Positions 25,498 to 35,017 are shown, counted from the first letter of the stretch. The stretch is 64,000 nucleotides of DNA from Roseovarius spongiae (GCF_003651245.1 NZ_RAPE01000001.1:1302001-1366000), one strand, 5' to 3'. Program-made: numbers and translations. The notes: generated by a model not told the origin, from the sequence alone.

Positions 25498-26622
25498 TCA
25501 CGCCGTCATCTTCAAACTGCCCTGACGTCTGCCTGCGGCGATGAATTTTTCCTTGCTGCCGACGAAGTTGCGCCCCCGCTCCCCGGCAAAGGCCTCGTCG
25601 ATGATCGCGGCGCAGGACTCGTCCGGAACCCCGTGATCCGAGAACCGCCCGCCGACGCCGAGCTGCGCGAGAAACGCAGAGAGCCGGTCCGCGCCCGCGT
25701 CCAGATCCTCGCCGAAGATGCGGCGCAACGCCTCCTCCCGGAACCCGCCGATCCCGATGACCGAGCGCAGCACGATCGGCAGGGTGAACGAACAGGCGAT
25801 GCCGTGCTGCACCCCCCAGCCCAGCGTGATCGGGTAGGACAGGTTATGCGCGATCGCCGTCTTGGTGTTGGAGAACGCCAGCCCCGCGTTGAGCGACGCC
25901 TCCGCGACCCGCGTGCGCAGCTCCAGGTCGCCGAGGTCGCCCAGCAAGGCGGGCAGGTCCGCCAGCAGCGCGCGCGCCGCCGCGACCGCGTGACGCGCTG
26001 AGACCGGGTTGGCGTTGACGTTCCAGATGCTTTCAAGCGCATGCGACAGCGCGTCGAGCCCGGTGGCCAGCGTCAGCCCGTAGGGTTTGCCCAGCATCAG
26101 CGCGGGATCGACCAGCGCGGTTTCGGGATAGAGATTCGGGCGCGCCAGCGAATACTTGCGCCCCGCGCTGTCGTCCCAGACGGTGGCCCAGCTCGTGACC
26201 TCGCTGCCCGTTCCGGCCGTGGTCGGGACCGCGATCAGCGGGATCGCCGACAGCGCCCCGGCTCCTTCGAAGGTTTCGAGATAGCGTTTCACGGTGGCGA
26301 AATCGCCCCCAGCGGCGGCGAAGACCTTGGCAGAATCGATCACCGAACCGCCCCCCAGCGCCACGATCACGTCGGGCGGGGCGGGCAGGGCGGCAAAGCG
26401 CGCCGATTGCTCGGCCAGGGGCGCGCAGTCGGGATTGGGCGCGATGTCATCGACGACCAGAACCGGCGCGCCCGCCTTCGCCGCCAGTTTCTCGGCCAGC
26501 GCGGGGAACGGCGCGTCGGGGTAGGTCACCAATGCATAACTGCGGTCCCCGATCAGCGAGGGCAGCGCGTCAAACCCGCCGTCGCCAAAGCGAATCTCGA
26601 CCGGGTTCCTGTATGTCCACAT
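25498..26622 (-). CDS. iron-containing alcohol dehydrogenase
   Basis: The 374-aa group III alcohol dehydrogenase has the NAD motif GGGSVIDSAK, the PTTAGTGSEV stretch, and metal ligands in the DALSHALES and QHGIACSFTLP segments. Its position at the head of the phnDCEE cluster, with a divergent LysR gene, suggests it acts on an alcohol or aldehyde of the phosphonate taken up, in the manner of PhpC-type phosphonoacetaldehyde reductases, but that is inferred from context. The ATG at 26622 fits the family start (TYRNPVEIRFGDG). Confidence 0.88.
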   Translation of the reverse strand: MWTYRNPVEIRFGDGGFDALPSLIGDRSYALVTYPDAPFPALAEKLAAKAGAPVLVVDDIAPNPDCAPLAEQSARFAALPAPPDVIVALGGGSVIDSAKVFAAAGGDFATVKRYLETFEGAGALSAIPLIAVPTTAGTGSEVTSWATVWDDSAGRKYSLARPNLYPETALVDPALMLGKPYGLTLATGLDALSHALESIWNVNANPVSARHAVAAARALLADLPALLGDLGDLELRTRVAEASLNAGLAFSNTKTAIAHNLSYPITLGWGVQHGIACSFTLPIVLRSVIGIGGFREEALRRIFGEDLDAGADRLSAFLAQLGVGGRFSDHGVPDESCAAIIDEAFAGERGRNFVGSKEKFIAAGRRQGSLKMTA

Positions 26623-26716
26623 CCAAACGTCCTCACGCAGCTCGCTGAAATCAGAATGTGCGGGGGCGGCCCATATAACAAATTGATTATTTCTATTCGC
26701 TGTATAGATTGCGGGT

Positions 26717-27601
26717 ATGAACTCGACGGCGCTCAGATCCTTTCACGCGGTTGCGAAACACGGCGGTTTCTCCGCCGCCGCGCGCGCGCTGAACATCAGT
26801 CAGCCAACGCTTTCGACGCAGGTGAAGGCGCTCGAACAACGCTACGAGGTCGAGCTTTTCAGCCGGATCGGGCGCGAGGTGCGGCTCACGCCCGCGGGGA
26901 CCGAACTCTACCGCACCACGATGCGGCTGCACCAGAACGAGGTCGAGGCCGAAGATCTTCTCAATTCCTTCAAGGGTTTGCACTCCGGCTCCCTGCGCAT
27001 CGCCGCGGTCGGGCCGTTCCACGCCACCGACATCATCGTCGCGCTCAAGACGCGCCACCCGCGCATCGACATCAGCGTGCAGTTCGGCAATTCGCGCCGC
27101 AGCTTTGAGCGGCTGGTCGAATACGAGGCCGATGTCGGCCTGATCGCCGAGGTCAACGCCGATCCCCGCGTCGAAACCGTGCCCTACAGCACCCATGACG
27201 TCGTGGTTTTCGTCAACGCTCAGCACCCGTTCTTTTCGCGCGACAGCATCTCGGTGCGCGAGCTTGCGGGCGAAAAGGTGGTGCAGCGCGAGGTCGGCTC
27301 GACCACCCGCACGGCGATGGAGACCGCGCTCGAGCGTCACGATGTCGGCATTGACGTGGTGCTCGACATCGGCAGCCGCGAGGGCATCTGGAAAGCGGTG
27401 GAGCAGGGGCTCGGGATCGGCTTCGTCGCGGATTTCGAATTCGTCCCGCACCCGAACCTGCGCGCGATCCCCATCCACGACGCCGAGATCCGCACCCAGT
27501 ATTTCCTCGCCTACCTGAAGGAACGCCGCGCCTCGCGCCTGATCCGCACATTCTGCGACGCCGCGGGCGTGCAGCCCGCCCCGGTGGCGGGCGATTCCTG
27601 A
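26717..27601 (+). CDS. LysR-family transcriptional regulator
   Basis: The 294-aa protein has a LysR DNA-binding domain (FSAAARALNISQPTLSTQVKALEQRYEVELF, residues about 15-45) and a substrate-binding domain. It is divergent from the iron alcohol dehydrogenase/phnDCEE operon across a 94-base AT-rich gap, so it very likely controls that operon. The effector may be a phosphonate. Confidence 0.9.
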   Translation: MNSTALRSFHAVAKHGGFSAAARALNISQPTLSTQVKALEQRYEVELFSRIGREVRLTPAGTELYRTTMRLHQNEVEAEDLLNSFKGLHSGSLRIAAVGPFHATDIIVALKTRHPRIDISVQFGNSRRSFERLVEYEADVGLIAEVNADPRVETVPYSTHDVVVFVNAQHPFFSRDSISVRELAGEKVVQREVGSTTRTAMETALERHDVGIDVVLDIGSREGIWKAVEQGLGIGFVADFEFVPHPNLRAIPIHDAEIRTQYFLAYLKERRASRLIRTFCDAAGVQPAPVAGDS

Positions 27602-27623
27602 AACACGCCGCGCGGGCGGCGGG

Positions 27624-28040
27624 TCACGCCTGTCCGGGCGGCTCCCAGGAAAGGGTCATCTGCGTCTGCGTCACGATCGCGGCGACCTTGCCATCCGCGC
27701 GGGTGATGGTCGTCTGGAACACCGCCGTCTTGCGCCCGACATGCACCGGCACGCTGGCGCCGGTGATTTCCTCACCGATGCGGATCGCGCGCAGGAAGTT
27801 GGTCTTGCTCTCGATCGTGGTGGTGCGCTGCCCGTCCCCGAGGTTCAGCGTCGCCGCCGTCCCGGCGAGCGTGTCGGCGAAGGTCATGACCGCGCCGCCG
27901 TGCAACACGTCGTTCCGGTTGGCGAGCGCCTCGGTCACTTCCAGCGTCCCGGTCACCCGGTCGGGCTGCGCCTGCGTCAGCCGGACGCCCATGTTGGTGG
28001 GAAAGAGGGGCAGCTTGGTTGCGTCTGAGCGTGGGGACAT
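27624..28040 (-). CDS. PaaI-family hotdog-fold thioesterase
   Basis: The 138-aa protein has the hotdog pattern RNDVLHGGAVMTFADTLAGTAA around residues 41-62, where the HGG loop and a following Asp form the active site of PaaI/YbgC-type acyl-CoA thioesterases. The substrate is an acyl-CoA of unknown type. It is the first of several CoA-linked genes between 27.6 and 30.6 kb. Confidence 0.85.
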   Translation of the reverse strand: MSPRSDATKLPLFPTNMGVRLTQAQPDRVTGTLEVTEALANRNDVLHGGAVMTFADTLAGTAATLNLGDGQRTTTIESKTNFLRAIRIGEEITGASVPVHVGRKTAVFQTTITRADGKVAAIVTQTQMTLSWEPPGQA

Positions 28041-28140
28041 GCGGAGGGCGCCTTTGTCGTTGTCACAGGTTTCGGTGCGCCCTCATAGCGCCGTTGCCAT
28101 GCCTGATGCAAAGCCGGTCGCTGATGGGGCGGGGCGGCCT

Positions 28141-28983
28141 TCAGGGCTGCATGAGCGTTCCGCGCATCGACGCCACCCCGTCCGAGCGCCGGATCACGCC
28201 CTCGCGCGGCTCGCCCGGCGCGTCGGTGACGATCCGCACCGGCGTGGTCAGGAACACCGGCGCCTCCGCGCGGTAGCGGAAGCGCAGCGGCCGGATGTCT
28301 TCGCCGCGCAGCGCATCGCAAAGCTCGGTCGCCATCAAGGGGCCATGCACCACGAGGTCGGGATAACCCTCGACGCGGCGGCAGAAATCGCGGTCCCAGT
28401 GGATGCGGTGGCCGTTATGCGTCACCGCCGAATAGAAGAAGAGCTTGCCCTCCGGGTAGGTGGCGTAGCCCTCGGGCACAGGGTCGCCCGGCGCGCGCAG
28501 CGCGGGCGTCGGCGCGCCGCGGTCGCGGTAAACGATGGTCTGGTCCTCGCGGATGCGGGCCGCGCCGTCCTGCTCGATCTCGTGGCGCACGGTGACGAAG
28601 CACATCGCGCCGGACTTGCCCTGCTTGAAGGCCACGTCCGCGATGGTCGAGCGCCGCACCGCGGGCGCGCCAAGCGCGAGCGGCTCCAGCACCGTCACGT
28701 CGCCCGCCGCCCACATCCGGCGGTCGAACGGCGCGGGCGGCAGGAATATCCCTGTGCGTTCGTGCAGGTCGTGGCCCTGGTCCGTCAGCGGGATTCCGGG
28801 GTTGAAATAGGCCCAGTGCCAGGTCGGCGGGAGCCGCTCTTCGACCCGCGCGCCCAGCAGCGCCGCCAGCTTCTCCGCCGGTTCGGGGGCGAGCGTGTCG
28901 CGGGTCTCGCGGCTGCGCCCGACGTAGGATTCGCACGTCGCGCGGATCTCGTCGCTCACCTCCGGGGCGGGTTGGTCTTGCAT
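28141..28983 (-). CDS. FAS1/HTD2-like acyl-CoA dehydratase (mesaconyl-C4-CoA hydratase type)
   Basis: The 280-aa protein has a degenerate N-terminal hotdog and a C-terminal MaoC-like one. TWHWAYFNPGIPLTDQGHD and HNGHRIHWDRDFCR...GYPDLVVHGPLMA are hallmarks of the mesaconyl-C4-CoA hydratase/HTD2 group. The start has AAGGAG upstream. The nearby CoA-transferase remnant and acyl-CoA dehydrogenase fit a former pathway for a branched or dicarboxylic acid. Confidence 0.85.
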   Translation of the reverse strand: MQDQPAPEVSDEIRATCESYVGRSRETRDTLAPEPAEKLAALLGARVEERLPPTWHWAYFNPGIPLTDQGHDLHERTGIFLPPAPFDRRMWAAGDVTVLEPLALGAPAVRRSTIADVAFKQGKSGAMCFVTVRHEIEQDGAARIREDQTIVYRDRGAPTPALRAPGDPVPEGYATYPEGKLFFYSAVTHNGHRIHWDRDFCRRVEGYPDLVVHGPLMATELCDALRGEDIRPLRFRYRAEAPVFLTTPVRIVTDAPGEPREGVIRRSDGVASMRGTLMQP

Positions 28984-29076
28984 GGCGGCGCTCCTTCAAT
29001 CAGATCGGTGAGGAAGCTAGCGCGCCGCGCGGGCGCGGACCAGTGCGCGGTTTTGCGCTAGGGGGTATAGGGCGGG

Positions 29077-29094
29077 ATTATGTCTAGACATAAT
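29077..29094. promoter_or_regulatory. perfect 18-bp palindrome, GntR-type operator candidate
   Basis: ATTATGTCTAGACATAAT is fully self-complementary and lies in the gap upstream of the hydratase gene, touching the CoA-transferase remnant. TGT-CTAG-ACA resembles the operators of FadR/VanR-subfamily GntR regulators. No GntR gene is present in the window, so the regulator would be elsewhere or lost. Confidence 0.6.
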
Positions 29095-29344
29095 GGGGCG
29101 CTCAGTGCCTCGCCTCGGCAAGGAATCCATTGCGCTCGATCTGAAATCGGACGCGGACAAGGCGGTGCCGCGCGCGATGATCGCACGTGCCGACATCTTC
29201 ATCCAAAATCTCGGCCCCGGCGTGATCGACCGGCTGGGATTCGGCGCCGGGCCGCTGCGAGAAGAGCGGCCCGATCTCATCATGTGCTCGATCGCGGGCT
29301 ATGGCGGCAGCGGTCCCGCGACGCTCCGGGCGGAGTTCGGATAG
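29093..29344 (+). pseudogene. CaiB/BaiF family III CoA-transferase fragment
   Basis: An 83-codon frame contains GKESIALDLKSDADKA, ADIFIQNLGPGVIDRLGFG and LIMCSIAGYGGSGP, which are consecutive motifs from the N-terminal third of family III CoA-transferases (about 400 aa). The normal N terminus with the first Rossmann strand is missing, and the frame stops right after GSGP, before the catalytic region continues. Both ends are therefore truncated and the product cannot be active. It is likely the relic of a gene that once worked with the neighbouring hydratase and acyl-CoA dehydrogenase. Confidence 0.8.
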
Positions 29345-29410
29345 AAACGTTTCATGCCCGCAGCTTGCGACCCGGACTTGATCCTCAAGCCTTAGGCGCG
29401 TTGCGCGCGA

Positions 29411-30568
29411 TCAATAGCTGCGCGGCATTCCCAACACGTGTTCCGCGATATAGCTGAGCACGAGGTTGGTCGAGATCGGCGCCACCTGGTAAAGCCGGGT
29501 TTCGCGGAATTTGCGCTCGATATCGTATTCCTCGGCGAAGCCGAAGCCGCCGAAAGTCTGAACTGCCGCTTCCGCCGCCTCCCAGCTGGCCTCGGCGGCG
29601 AGCATCTTGGCCATGTTGGCCTCGGCCCCCGGGGTTTCGCCCGCCTCGTAGAGACCGACCGCCTCGTGCACCATCAGCTCGGCCGCGCGCATCCGCGCGT
29701 AGGCCTGCGCGATCGGGAAGGCGACGCCCTGGTTCTGCCCGATGGGGCGGCCGAAAACCTCGCGCTCACCGGCATAGGACGACGCCTTGTCGATGAACCA
29801 CTTGGCGTCGCCGATGCACTCGGACGCGATCAGGATGCGTTCGGCGTTCATGCCGGACATGATGTAGCGAAAGCCGCGGCCTTCTTCGCCGATGAGGTTT
29901 TCGGCGGGGATTGCCACGTCGTCGAAGAACACCTCGCAGGAGGAATGGTTCATCATCGTGCGGATGGGCGAAATGCGCAGCCCCGCCTTTTCCGCCGCGT
30001 TCATATCGAGGATGAAGACCGAGAGCCCGTCGGTCTTCTTCTTGACCTCGCCGATGGGCGTGGTGCGCGCCAGCAGTATCATCAGGTCCGAATATTCCGC
30101 GCGGCTGGTCCAGATCTTCTGGCCGTTGACGATGTAACGGTCGCCGTCGCGTCGCGCGAAGGTCTTGATCGCGGGGGTGTTGGTGCCGCTGCCCGGTTCG
30201 GTCACGCCGAACGCCTGAAGCCGGAGCGACCCGTCGGCGATGCCGGGCAGGTATTGCTGCTTCTGCGCGTCGTTGCCGTGGCGCAGCAGCGTGCCCATCG
30301 TATACATCTGCGCATGGCACGCGCCCGCGTTGCAGCCCGCGCGGTGGATTTCCTCGAGGATCGCCGTGCCCGCCGAAAGGCCGAGCCCGATGCCGCCGTA
30401 TTCCTCGGGGATGAGCGCCGAGAGATAGCCCTGGCCGGTCAGTTCGTTGACGAATTCCGCCGGGTAGGCGCGTTTTTCGTCCAGCTTGCGCCAGTATTCG
30501 CCGGGAAACTTCTCGCAGAGCTTGGCGACGGCGTCGCGGATGTCCCGGTGCATGTCGATGGTCGGCAT
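29411..30568 (-). CDS. acyl-CoA dehydrogenase
   Basis: The 385-aa flavoprotein has the family sequence ALIPEEYGGIGLGLS, GVTEPGSGTNTPAIKTFARR for flavin and substrate binding, and the C-terminal QTFGGFGFAEEYDIERKFRETR. It introduces a 2,3 double bond into an acyl-CoA and passes electrons to ETF. Its neighbours (dehydratase, thioesterase, decayed CoA-transferase) support a role in acid catabolism. The chain-length preference cannot be read. Confidence 0.92.
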   Translation of the reverse strand: MPTIDMHRDIRDAVAKLCEKFPGEYWRKLDEKRAYPAEFVNELTGQGYLSALIPEEYGGIGLGLSAGTAILEEIHRAGCNAGACHAQMYTMGTLLRHGNDAQKQQYLPGIADGSLRLQAFGVTEPGSGTNTPAIKTFARRDGDRYIVNGQKIWTSRAEYSDLMILLARTTPIGEVKKKTDGLSVFILDMNAAEKAGLRISPIRTMMNHSSCEVFFDDVAIPAENLIGEEGRGFRYIMSGMNAERILIASECIGDAKWFIDKASSYAGEREVFGRPIGQNQGVAFPIAQAYARMRAAELMVHEAVGLYEAGETPGAEANMAKMLAAEASWEAAEAAVQTFGGFGFAEEYDIERKFRETRLYQVAPISTNLVLSYIAEHVLGMPRSY

Positions 30569-30771
30569 TTGGCTCCTCCGTTTGCGCCGCTCTTAGCGCG
30601 TCCCGTCCGGCGGCGACAGTCCGCCGGCGCCGATCACGGGCATAACACCTTCCTATGACCGGGGCAGGGGCGCAACCTGCCGCCGCGTCTGGTCAAGCCC
30701 TCGGCGCGCCGATAGGGTTTCGCGGTGATTGGCGGTCAGGGGCCGAGTCGCGGCTGTGCGCTCCCTCCGGA

Positions 30772-31998
30772 ATGGTGAACGAGATGCGGGATCTGAGCGA
30801 CGCGCGCGACTATTACTGCAACACCCCGCCCGCGCTGGTCCTGACCTACGGAATTTCGGGGATCTTCGTCGGCATCGGGCTGGCCCGGTTCGCCTATTCG
30901 CCGATCATCCCGCTGCTGATCCGGGACGGCTGGTATTCCGATTACCAGGCGCAACTGCTGGGCGCCTGGGGACTGGCGGGGTATCTGCTGGGCGGGTTCC
31001 TCGCGCAGCGTTTCGCGCGGCGCTTCTCGCCCGGGGGGCTTTCCGGCGCGATGGGGCTGCTGGTGCTGCTCAGCCTGCTGTTTTGCAGCTTTCCGATCCA
31101 TTTCGTCCACGCCGCCTTCTGGCGCACCATGTCCGGGGTGGCGGGGGCGGTGCTGATGATCGCGGGCCTCGCAGCGGTGAACGCACGGCTCGGGGCGATG
31201 GGCCGGCAGGGTCTTGGCGGGTTGGTCTTCACCGGCGTCGGCGCGGGGGCGCTGCTTGGCTCGATCATGATGGTGTTTCTGCCGGACGCCTCGGCGGCGG
31301 CGTCGAGCCTGGGGCTCACGGCGCTGTGCGCCGCGGCGCTGGCGGTGAACCTGTTTGCGGGTCGGCGGATGCGCCGGGCGCCGAAACTGCGCGGGGTCGA
31401 CGCCTTTCCTCGGGCCGAGGCGCGGCTGCACCATGCGCTGTTGCTGGCGATCGCGGGGTATGCGCTCAACGCGTTCGGGATGACGGCGCATTCGCTATAC
31501 GTGGTGGATTACGTCACCCGCGAGGTGGGGCTGGCGCCGCGCATGGGAGCATTGATCTGGACCGGGTTCGGGATCGGGGCGTTCCTTGCGCCGCTGGTTC
31601 CGCTGCGCTTCCTGCGCGGCGGGCTGGTGTGGATTTGCGTCGCGCAGGGCGTCGCCATCGCCGGCGTCGCGGTCTCGAACCTGCCCGCGGTGTTCTGGGG
31701 CGCGACGCTGATCGTGGGCTTCGGGGCGCCGGGGGTGGGGATGCTGGTGTCGGCCTTCATCCAGCGCACCATCGGGCCGCAATCCTATATCCGCTACTGG
31801 GCGCTGGCCACCACGGGATTCGCCAGCGCGCAGGCTTTCGGGGGGTTTTCCGCCTCGAGGCTCAGCCAGCACTGGGGCGGCTACCAGCCGGTGTTCCTGC
31901 TGGGCGCGGGATGCCTGTTCGCCGCGGCGCTGGCGATGGCGGGCGCGGCGCGGTTGCGCGACCGGGCGCTGGCGGCGCGGGACGTGGCGGCGGGCTGA
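30772..31998 (+). CDS. YbfB/YjiJ-type MFS transporter
   Basis: This membrane protein of about 408 aa has twelve hydrophobic helices. The first helix reads YGISGIFVGIGLARFAYSPIIPLLI, and GLARFAY.P..P is characteristic of the YbfB/YjiJ family. The frame is open from 30655, but the upstream part lacks homology; ATG 30772 or 30784 is likely, and neither has a strong ribosome binding site. The substrate is unknown. It stands alone between convergent or divergent neighbours. Confidence 0.85.
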   Translation: MVNEMRDLSDARDYYCNTPPALVLTYGISGIFVGIGLARFAYSPIIPLLIRDGWYSDYQAQLLGAWGLAGYLLGGFLAQRFARRFSPGGLSGAMGLLVLLSLLFCSFPIHFVHAAFWRTMSGVAGAVLMIAGLAAVNARLGAMGRQGLGGLVFTGVGAGALLGSIMMVFLPDASAAASSLGLTALCAAALAVNLFAGRRMRRAPKLRGVDAFPRAEARLHHALLLAIAGYALNAFGMTAHSLYVVDYVTREVGLAPRMGALIWTGFGIGAFLAPLVPLRFLRGGLVWICVAQGVAIAGVAVSNLPAVFWGATLIVGFGAPGVGMLVSAFIQRTIGPQSYIRYWALATTGFASAQAFGGFSASRLSQHWGGYQPVFLLGAGCLFAAALAMAGAARLRDRALAARDVAAG

Positions 31999-32011
31999 GG
32001 GCGCGCGCGGC

Positions 32012-32821
32012 TCAGATTTCCTCGATCTCGAAGACCCAGGCGCCGGGGTCGATCCGGTTGGCGATCAGGGTCTTGATCCAGTCGTCGATATCGTCGGGTT
32101 CGAACATTCCGCAGCGCGCCAGCGCGCGGCGCAGGTCGATACGCGCGCCGAGATATTCGAGCATCACCGCCGAGGCCGCCGGCTTGCGGCCCCGCCGCAT
32201 CGAACCGCCGGTCTGCACGCCGCGCAGGTGGTCGGGGTGCTGGGTGTAGGACGGGTAGAGCATGAGCTGCGTGATCGACGAGGCGTTGAGCGCGTCATAC
32301 TCGACGATATGAACCCGGTGGCCGAGGTGAAAGGCCATGCCTTCGTACTTGCCGACGAATTTCTCGCGGCCGAGGTCGGGAACCGCGCCGGTTTCGATGT
32401 TCTTCCAGAGGTGCCTGCCGTCCTTCTCGGCGATCACGGCGAGCGAACGGGTGATCAGGCCGGGATAGCCGAACGTGTAGAAATAGCGAAAATACCAGCC
32501 GGTATAGCGCGTCATTTCGCCCGAGAGGCCATGCAGCCGTTCGACCGCCGCCAGGTGGCCGCGCAGGGCCGGCGTCGCCGGCGCGGTCTTGCGCAGCGAG
32601 ACGAGGTCGGCAAAGCGCGCGGGATCGATCAGCAGTTCGGATTCGGTCACGCCGAAGAAATCGCAGATTCGGCGCATGTTATGGCGCGAAGGGCGCACCG
32701 ATCCCGCGAGATACTTGTTGAATTGCTGGCGGTTGATGCCGATGCGCCGGCACACCTCGGCGATCGAGGGCAGCTGGCTGCATGCGCAGGCGAGGTTGGC
32801 GGGAAAGGGATCGTCAGTCAT
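32012..32821 (-). CDS. HTH transcriptional regulator with long C-terminal domain
   Basis: The 269-aa protein begins with an XRE-like helix-turn-helix (SIAEVCRRIGINRQQFNKYLAGSVRPSRHNMRRICDFFGV, residues about 17-55) and continues with about 200 residues of uncharacterised sequence rich in aromatics (YTGWYFRYFYTFGYPGLI). ATG 32821 is preferred to the upstream codon. It is divergent from the CocE/NonD hydrolase and peptide-type transporter operon and probably controls it. I do not recognise the effector domain. Confidence 0.75.
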   Translation of the reverse strand: MTDDPFPANLACACSQLPSIAEVCRRIGINRQQFNKYLAGSVRPSRHNMRRICDFFGVTESELLIDPARFADLVSLRKTAPATPALRGHLAAVERLHGLSGEMTRYTGWYFRYFYTFGYPGLITRSLAVIAEKDGRHLWKNIETGAVPDLGREKFVGKYEGMAFHLGHRVHIVEYDALNASSITQLMLYPSYTQHPDHLRGVQTGGSMRRGRKPAASAVMLEYLGARIDLRRALARCGMFEPDDIDDWIKTLIANRIDPGAWVFEIEEI

Positions 32822-32919
32822 GCCGCCTATCGCATACTGACGCACAAACAGTGTCAAGTGTTACCTGTCTGCGAAATTGCAGGATGCGAATCCGCGCGGT
32901 TTAATCAGGGGAACCTTTC

Positions 32920-34950
32920 ATGACCGAGATGGCGCGAAATATGAAAATCGTCACCGAGTACCCCCGATCCGTCCGCGAGATCGAACATGGCGGGATCAGG
33001 ATGCCCGACGGCACGGTTCTGGCCGCCCGCATCTGGATGCCCGAGGACGCGGCATCGCAGCCCGTGCCGGCGATTCTCGAATATCTGCCCTATCGCAAGA
33101 ACGACCACACGCTGCCCCGCGACGCGGCGCGCGCGCCCTATATCGCCGGGCATGGCTACGCCTATGTGCGGGTCGATATCCGCGGCTGCGGCGAATCAGA
33201 GGGGGTGATGACGGACGAATACACCGCGCAGGAATTGCAGGACGGCTGCGACGTGATCGCCTGGCTGGCCGCGCAGGACTGGTGCGACGGCGGCATCGGC
33301 ATGGTCGGGATTTCCTGGGGCGGGTTCAACGGCTTGCAGATCGCCGCGCTTCAGCCGCCGGCGCTGAAGGCGGTGGTCAGCCTGTGTTCGACCGATGATC
33401 GCTACGCCGATGACATCCACTACATGGGCGGCGCCATGCTGTGCGAGCAGCTGAGTTGGGCGGCGACGATGTTCTCGCTCAACACGCTGCCGCCCGATCC
33501 GCGCCATGTCGGGGACGACTGGCGCGCGATGTGGCAGGAGCGGCTGGAGGGCAGCGGGCTCTGGCTGAAAAACTGGCTCATGCACCAGAGGCGCGACGAA
33601 TTCTGGAAGCACGGCTCCATCTGCGAGGATTATTCGGCCGTCAAGGTTCCGGTCTATGCGGCGTCAGGCTGGGCCGACGGCTATCCGCGCACGGTGTTTC
33701 GCCTGATGGAGAACCTCACCTGCCCGCGCAAGGGGCTGGTCGGCCCCTGGGCGCATAAATACCCGCATATCGGCGCGCCGGGTCCGGCGATCGACTGGCT
33801 GACCGAGGAACTGCGCTGGTGGGATCAGTGGCTGAAGGGGATCGAGACCGGAATCATGGATGAGCCGCAACTGCGCCTCTTCATGCAGGACCACGCCGAA
33901 CCGAAGGGCGCCTACGAGACGCGCGACGGCCGCTGGGTGGCGGAGCCGTCCTGGCCCTCGCCCAACGTGGAACGCGTCGCCTGGGGCATGATCGGGGACG
34001 GCGCGCTGGTTCGTGGCGGGTCCGGGCGCGGCGAGGCCGAGATCGCGACGCCCGCGACCGTGGGCCTGCAGGCGGGCAAGTGGTGCTCTTACGCCAACCC
34101 CGGCGACCAGCCGGGCGAGCAGGGGCCGGACGACGCGGACAGCGTGACGTTCCAGACCGCGCCGCTGGAGTCGGATTTGGAGATCGCGGGAGACGCGACG
34201 CTTGATATCGCGTTCACCTGTGATCGGCCGGTGGCGCTGATCGCCGCGCGGCTGGTCGACGTGGCGCCCGACGGCGCGGCGACGCGGGTGAGCTTTGGCG
34301 TGCTGAACCTCACCCATCGCGACAGCCACGAGACGCCCGCGCCGCTGAAGCCCGGTGAAACCCATCGCGCACGGGTGCCGATTAAGCATGTGGCCCAGAC
34401 ATTCCGCAAGGGACATCGCCTGCGCCTGTCGCTGTCCAACACCTATTTCCCGATGGTCTGGCCCGCGCCCGAGGCGGCGGCGCTGACGCTCGACCTGACC
34501 GACTGCGTGCTGAGCCTGCCCGAACGGAGCGGGCCGGACGGCGCGCTGCGCGATCTGGGCGCGCCGAAGGCGGCGCCGCCGCTGCGCGTCGAGACGCTGG
34601 AGAAGGGCGGCTATGAATGGCTGATCGAGCGGGACGGGCAGGGCGGCGTCCGCGTCACCGTTACCGACGACGACGGCGCGATCCGCATCATCGACAACGA
34701 CCTGAACGTCACCGCAAAATGCACCGAGACCTACGCGCTGGACGGCCCGGACGATCATGCGCCCACAGCGCGCATGGAGTGGAACCAGGACATGGCGCGC
34801 GGCGACTGGCGGGTGCGCACGCTGACCGAGACGGAGGTCACCAGCACCGCGACGGACTGGAAGATCCGCGCCCGCCTTCGCGCCTGGGACGGCGACGAAT
34901 TGGCCCATGAACAGGATTGGAGCGAAACGATTCCGCGCGATCTGGTATGA
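32920..34950 (+). CDS. CocE/NonD-family hydrolase
   Basis: The 676-aa alpha/beta hydrolase has the nucleophile elbow GISWGGFNG (Ser132), a DIRGCGESEG oxyanion region and a C-terminal jelly-roll typical of X-Pro dipeptidyl peptidase S15/CocE proteins. It cleaves an acyl ester or amide bond and is probably cytosolic, as no signal peptide is seen. It precedes a complete DppABCDF-type importer by about 70 bases, so it likely processes the imported peptide-like or acylated compound. Confidence 0.9.
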   Translation: MTEMARNMKIVTEYPRSVREIEHGGIRMPDGTVLAARIWMPEDAASQPVPAILEYLPYRKNDHTLPRDAARAPYIAGHGYAYVRVDIRGCGESEGVMTDEYTAQELQDGCDVIAWLAAQDWCDGGIGMVGISWGGFNGLQIAALQPPALKAVVSLCSTDDRYADDIHYMGGAMLCEQLSWAATMFSLNTLPPDPRHVGDDWRAMWQERLEGSGLWLKNWLMHQRRDEFWKHGSICEDYSAVKVPVYAASGWADGYPRTVFRLMENLTCPRKGLVGPWAHKYPHIGAPGPAIDWLTEELRWWDQWLKGIETGIMDEPQLRLFMQDHAEPKGAYETRDGRWVAEPSWPSPNVERVAWGMIGDGALVRGGSGRGEAEIATPATVGLQAGKWCSYANPGDQPGEQGPDDADSVTFQTAPLESDLEIAGDATLDIAFTCDRPVALIAARLVDVAPDGAATRVSFGVLNLTHRDSHETPAPLKPGETHRARVPIKHVAQTFRKGHRLRLSLSNTYFPMVWPAPEAAALTLDLTDCVLSLPERSGPDGALRDLGAPKAAPPLRVETLEKGGYEWLIERDGQGGVRVTVTDDDGAIRIIDNDLNVTAKCTETYALDGPDDHAPTARMEWNQDMARGDWRVRTLTETEVTSTATDWKIRARLRAWDGDELAHEQDWSETIPRDLV

Positions 34951-35017
34951 TGAACGCGAAATGACAGAAGGCGCGGAAGAGCCGCGCCGCTATAACAAGA
35001 CAAGGAGGAAAATCCAA

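Noticed and set aside
30729..32249. 506-aa plus-strand frame overlapping the MFS gene
   Set aside because: It is a shifted frame of the YbfB-type transporter, whose own frame shows clear helices and family motifs.
32830..32880. Short repeated GTGT/TGTC strings between the HTH and CocE genes as an operator
   Set aside because: Half-sites such as TGACGC and GTGTCA are short and imperfect; too little symmetry to claim a site.
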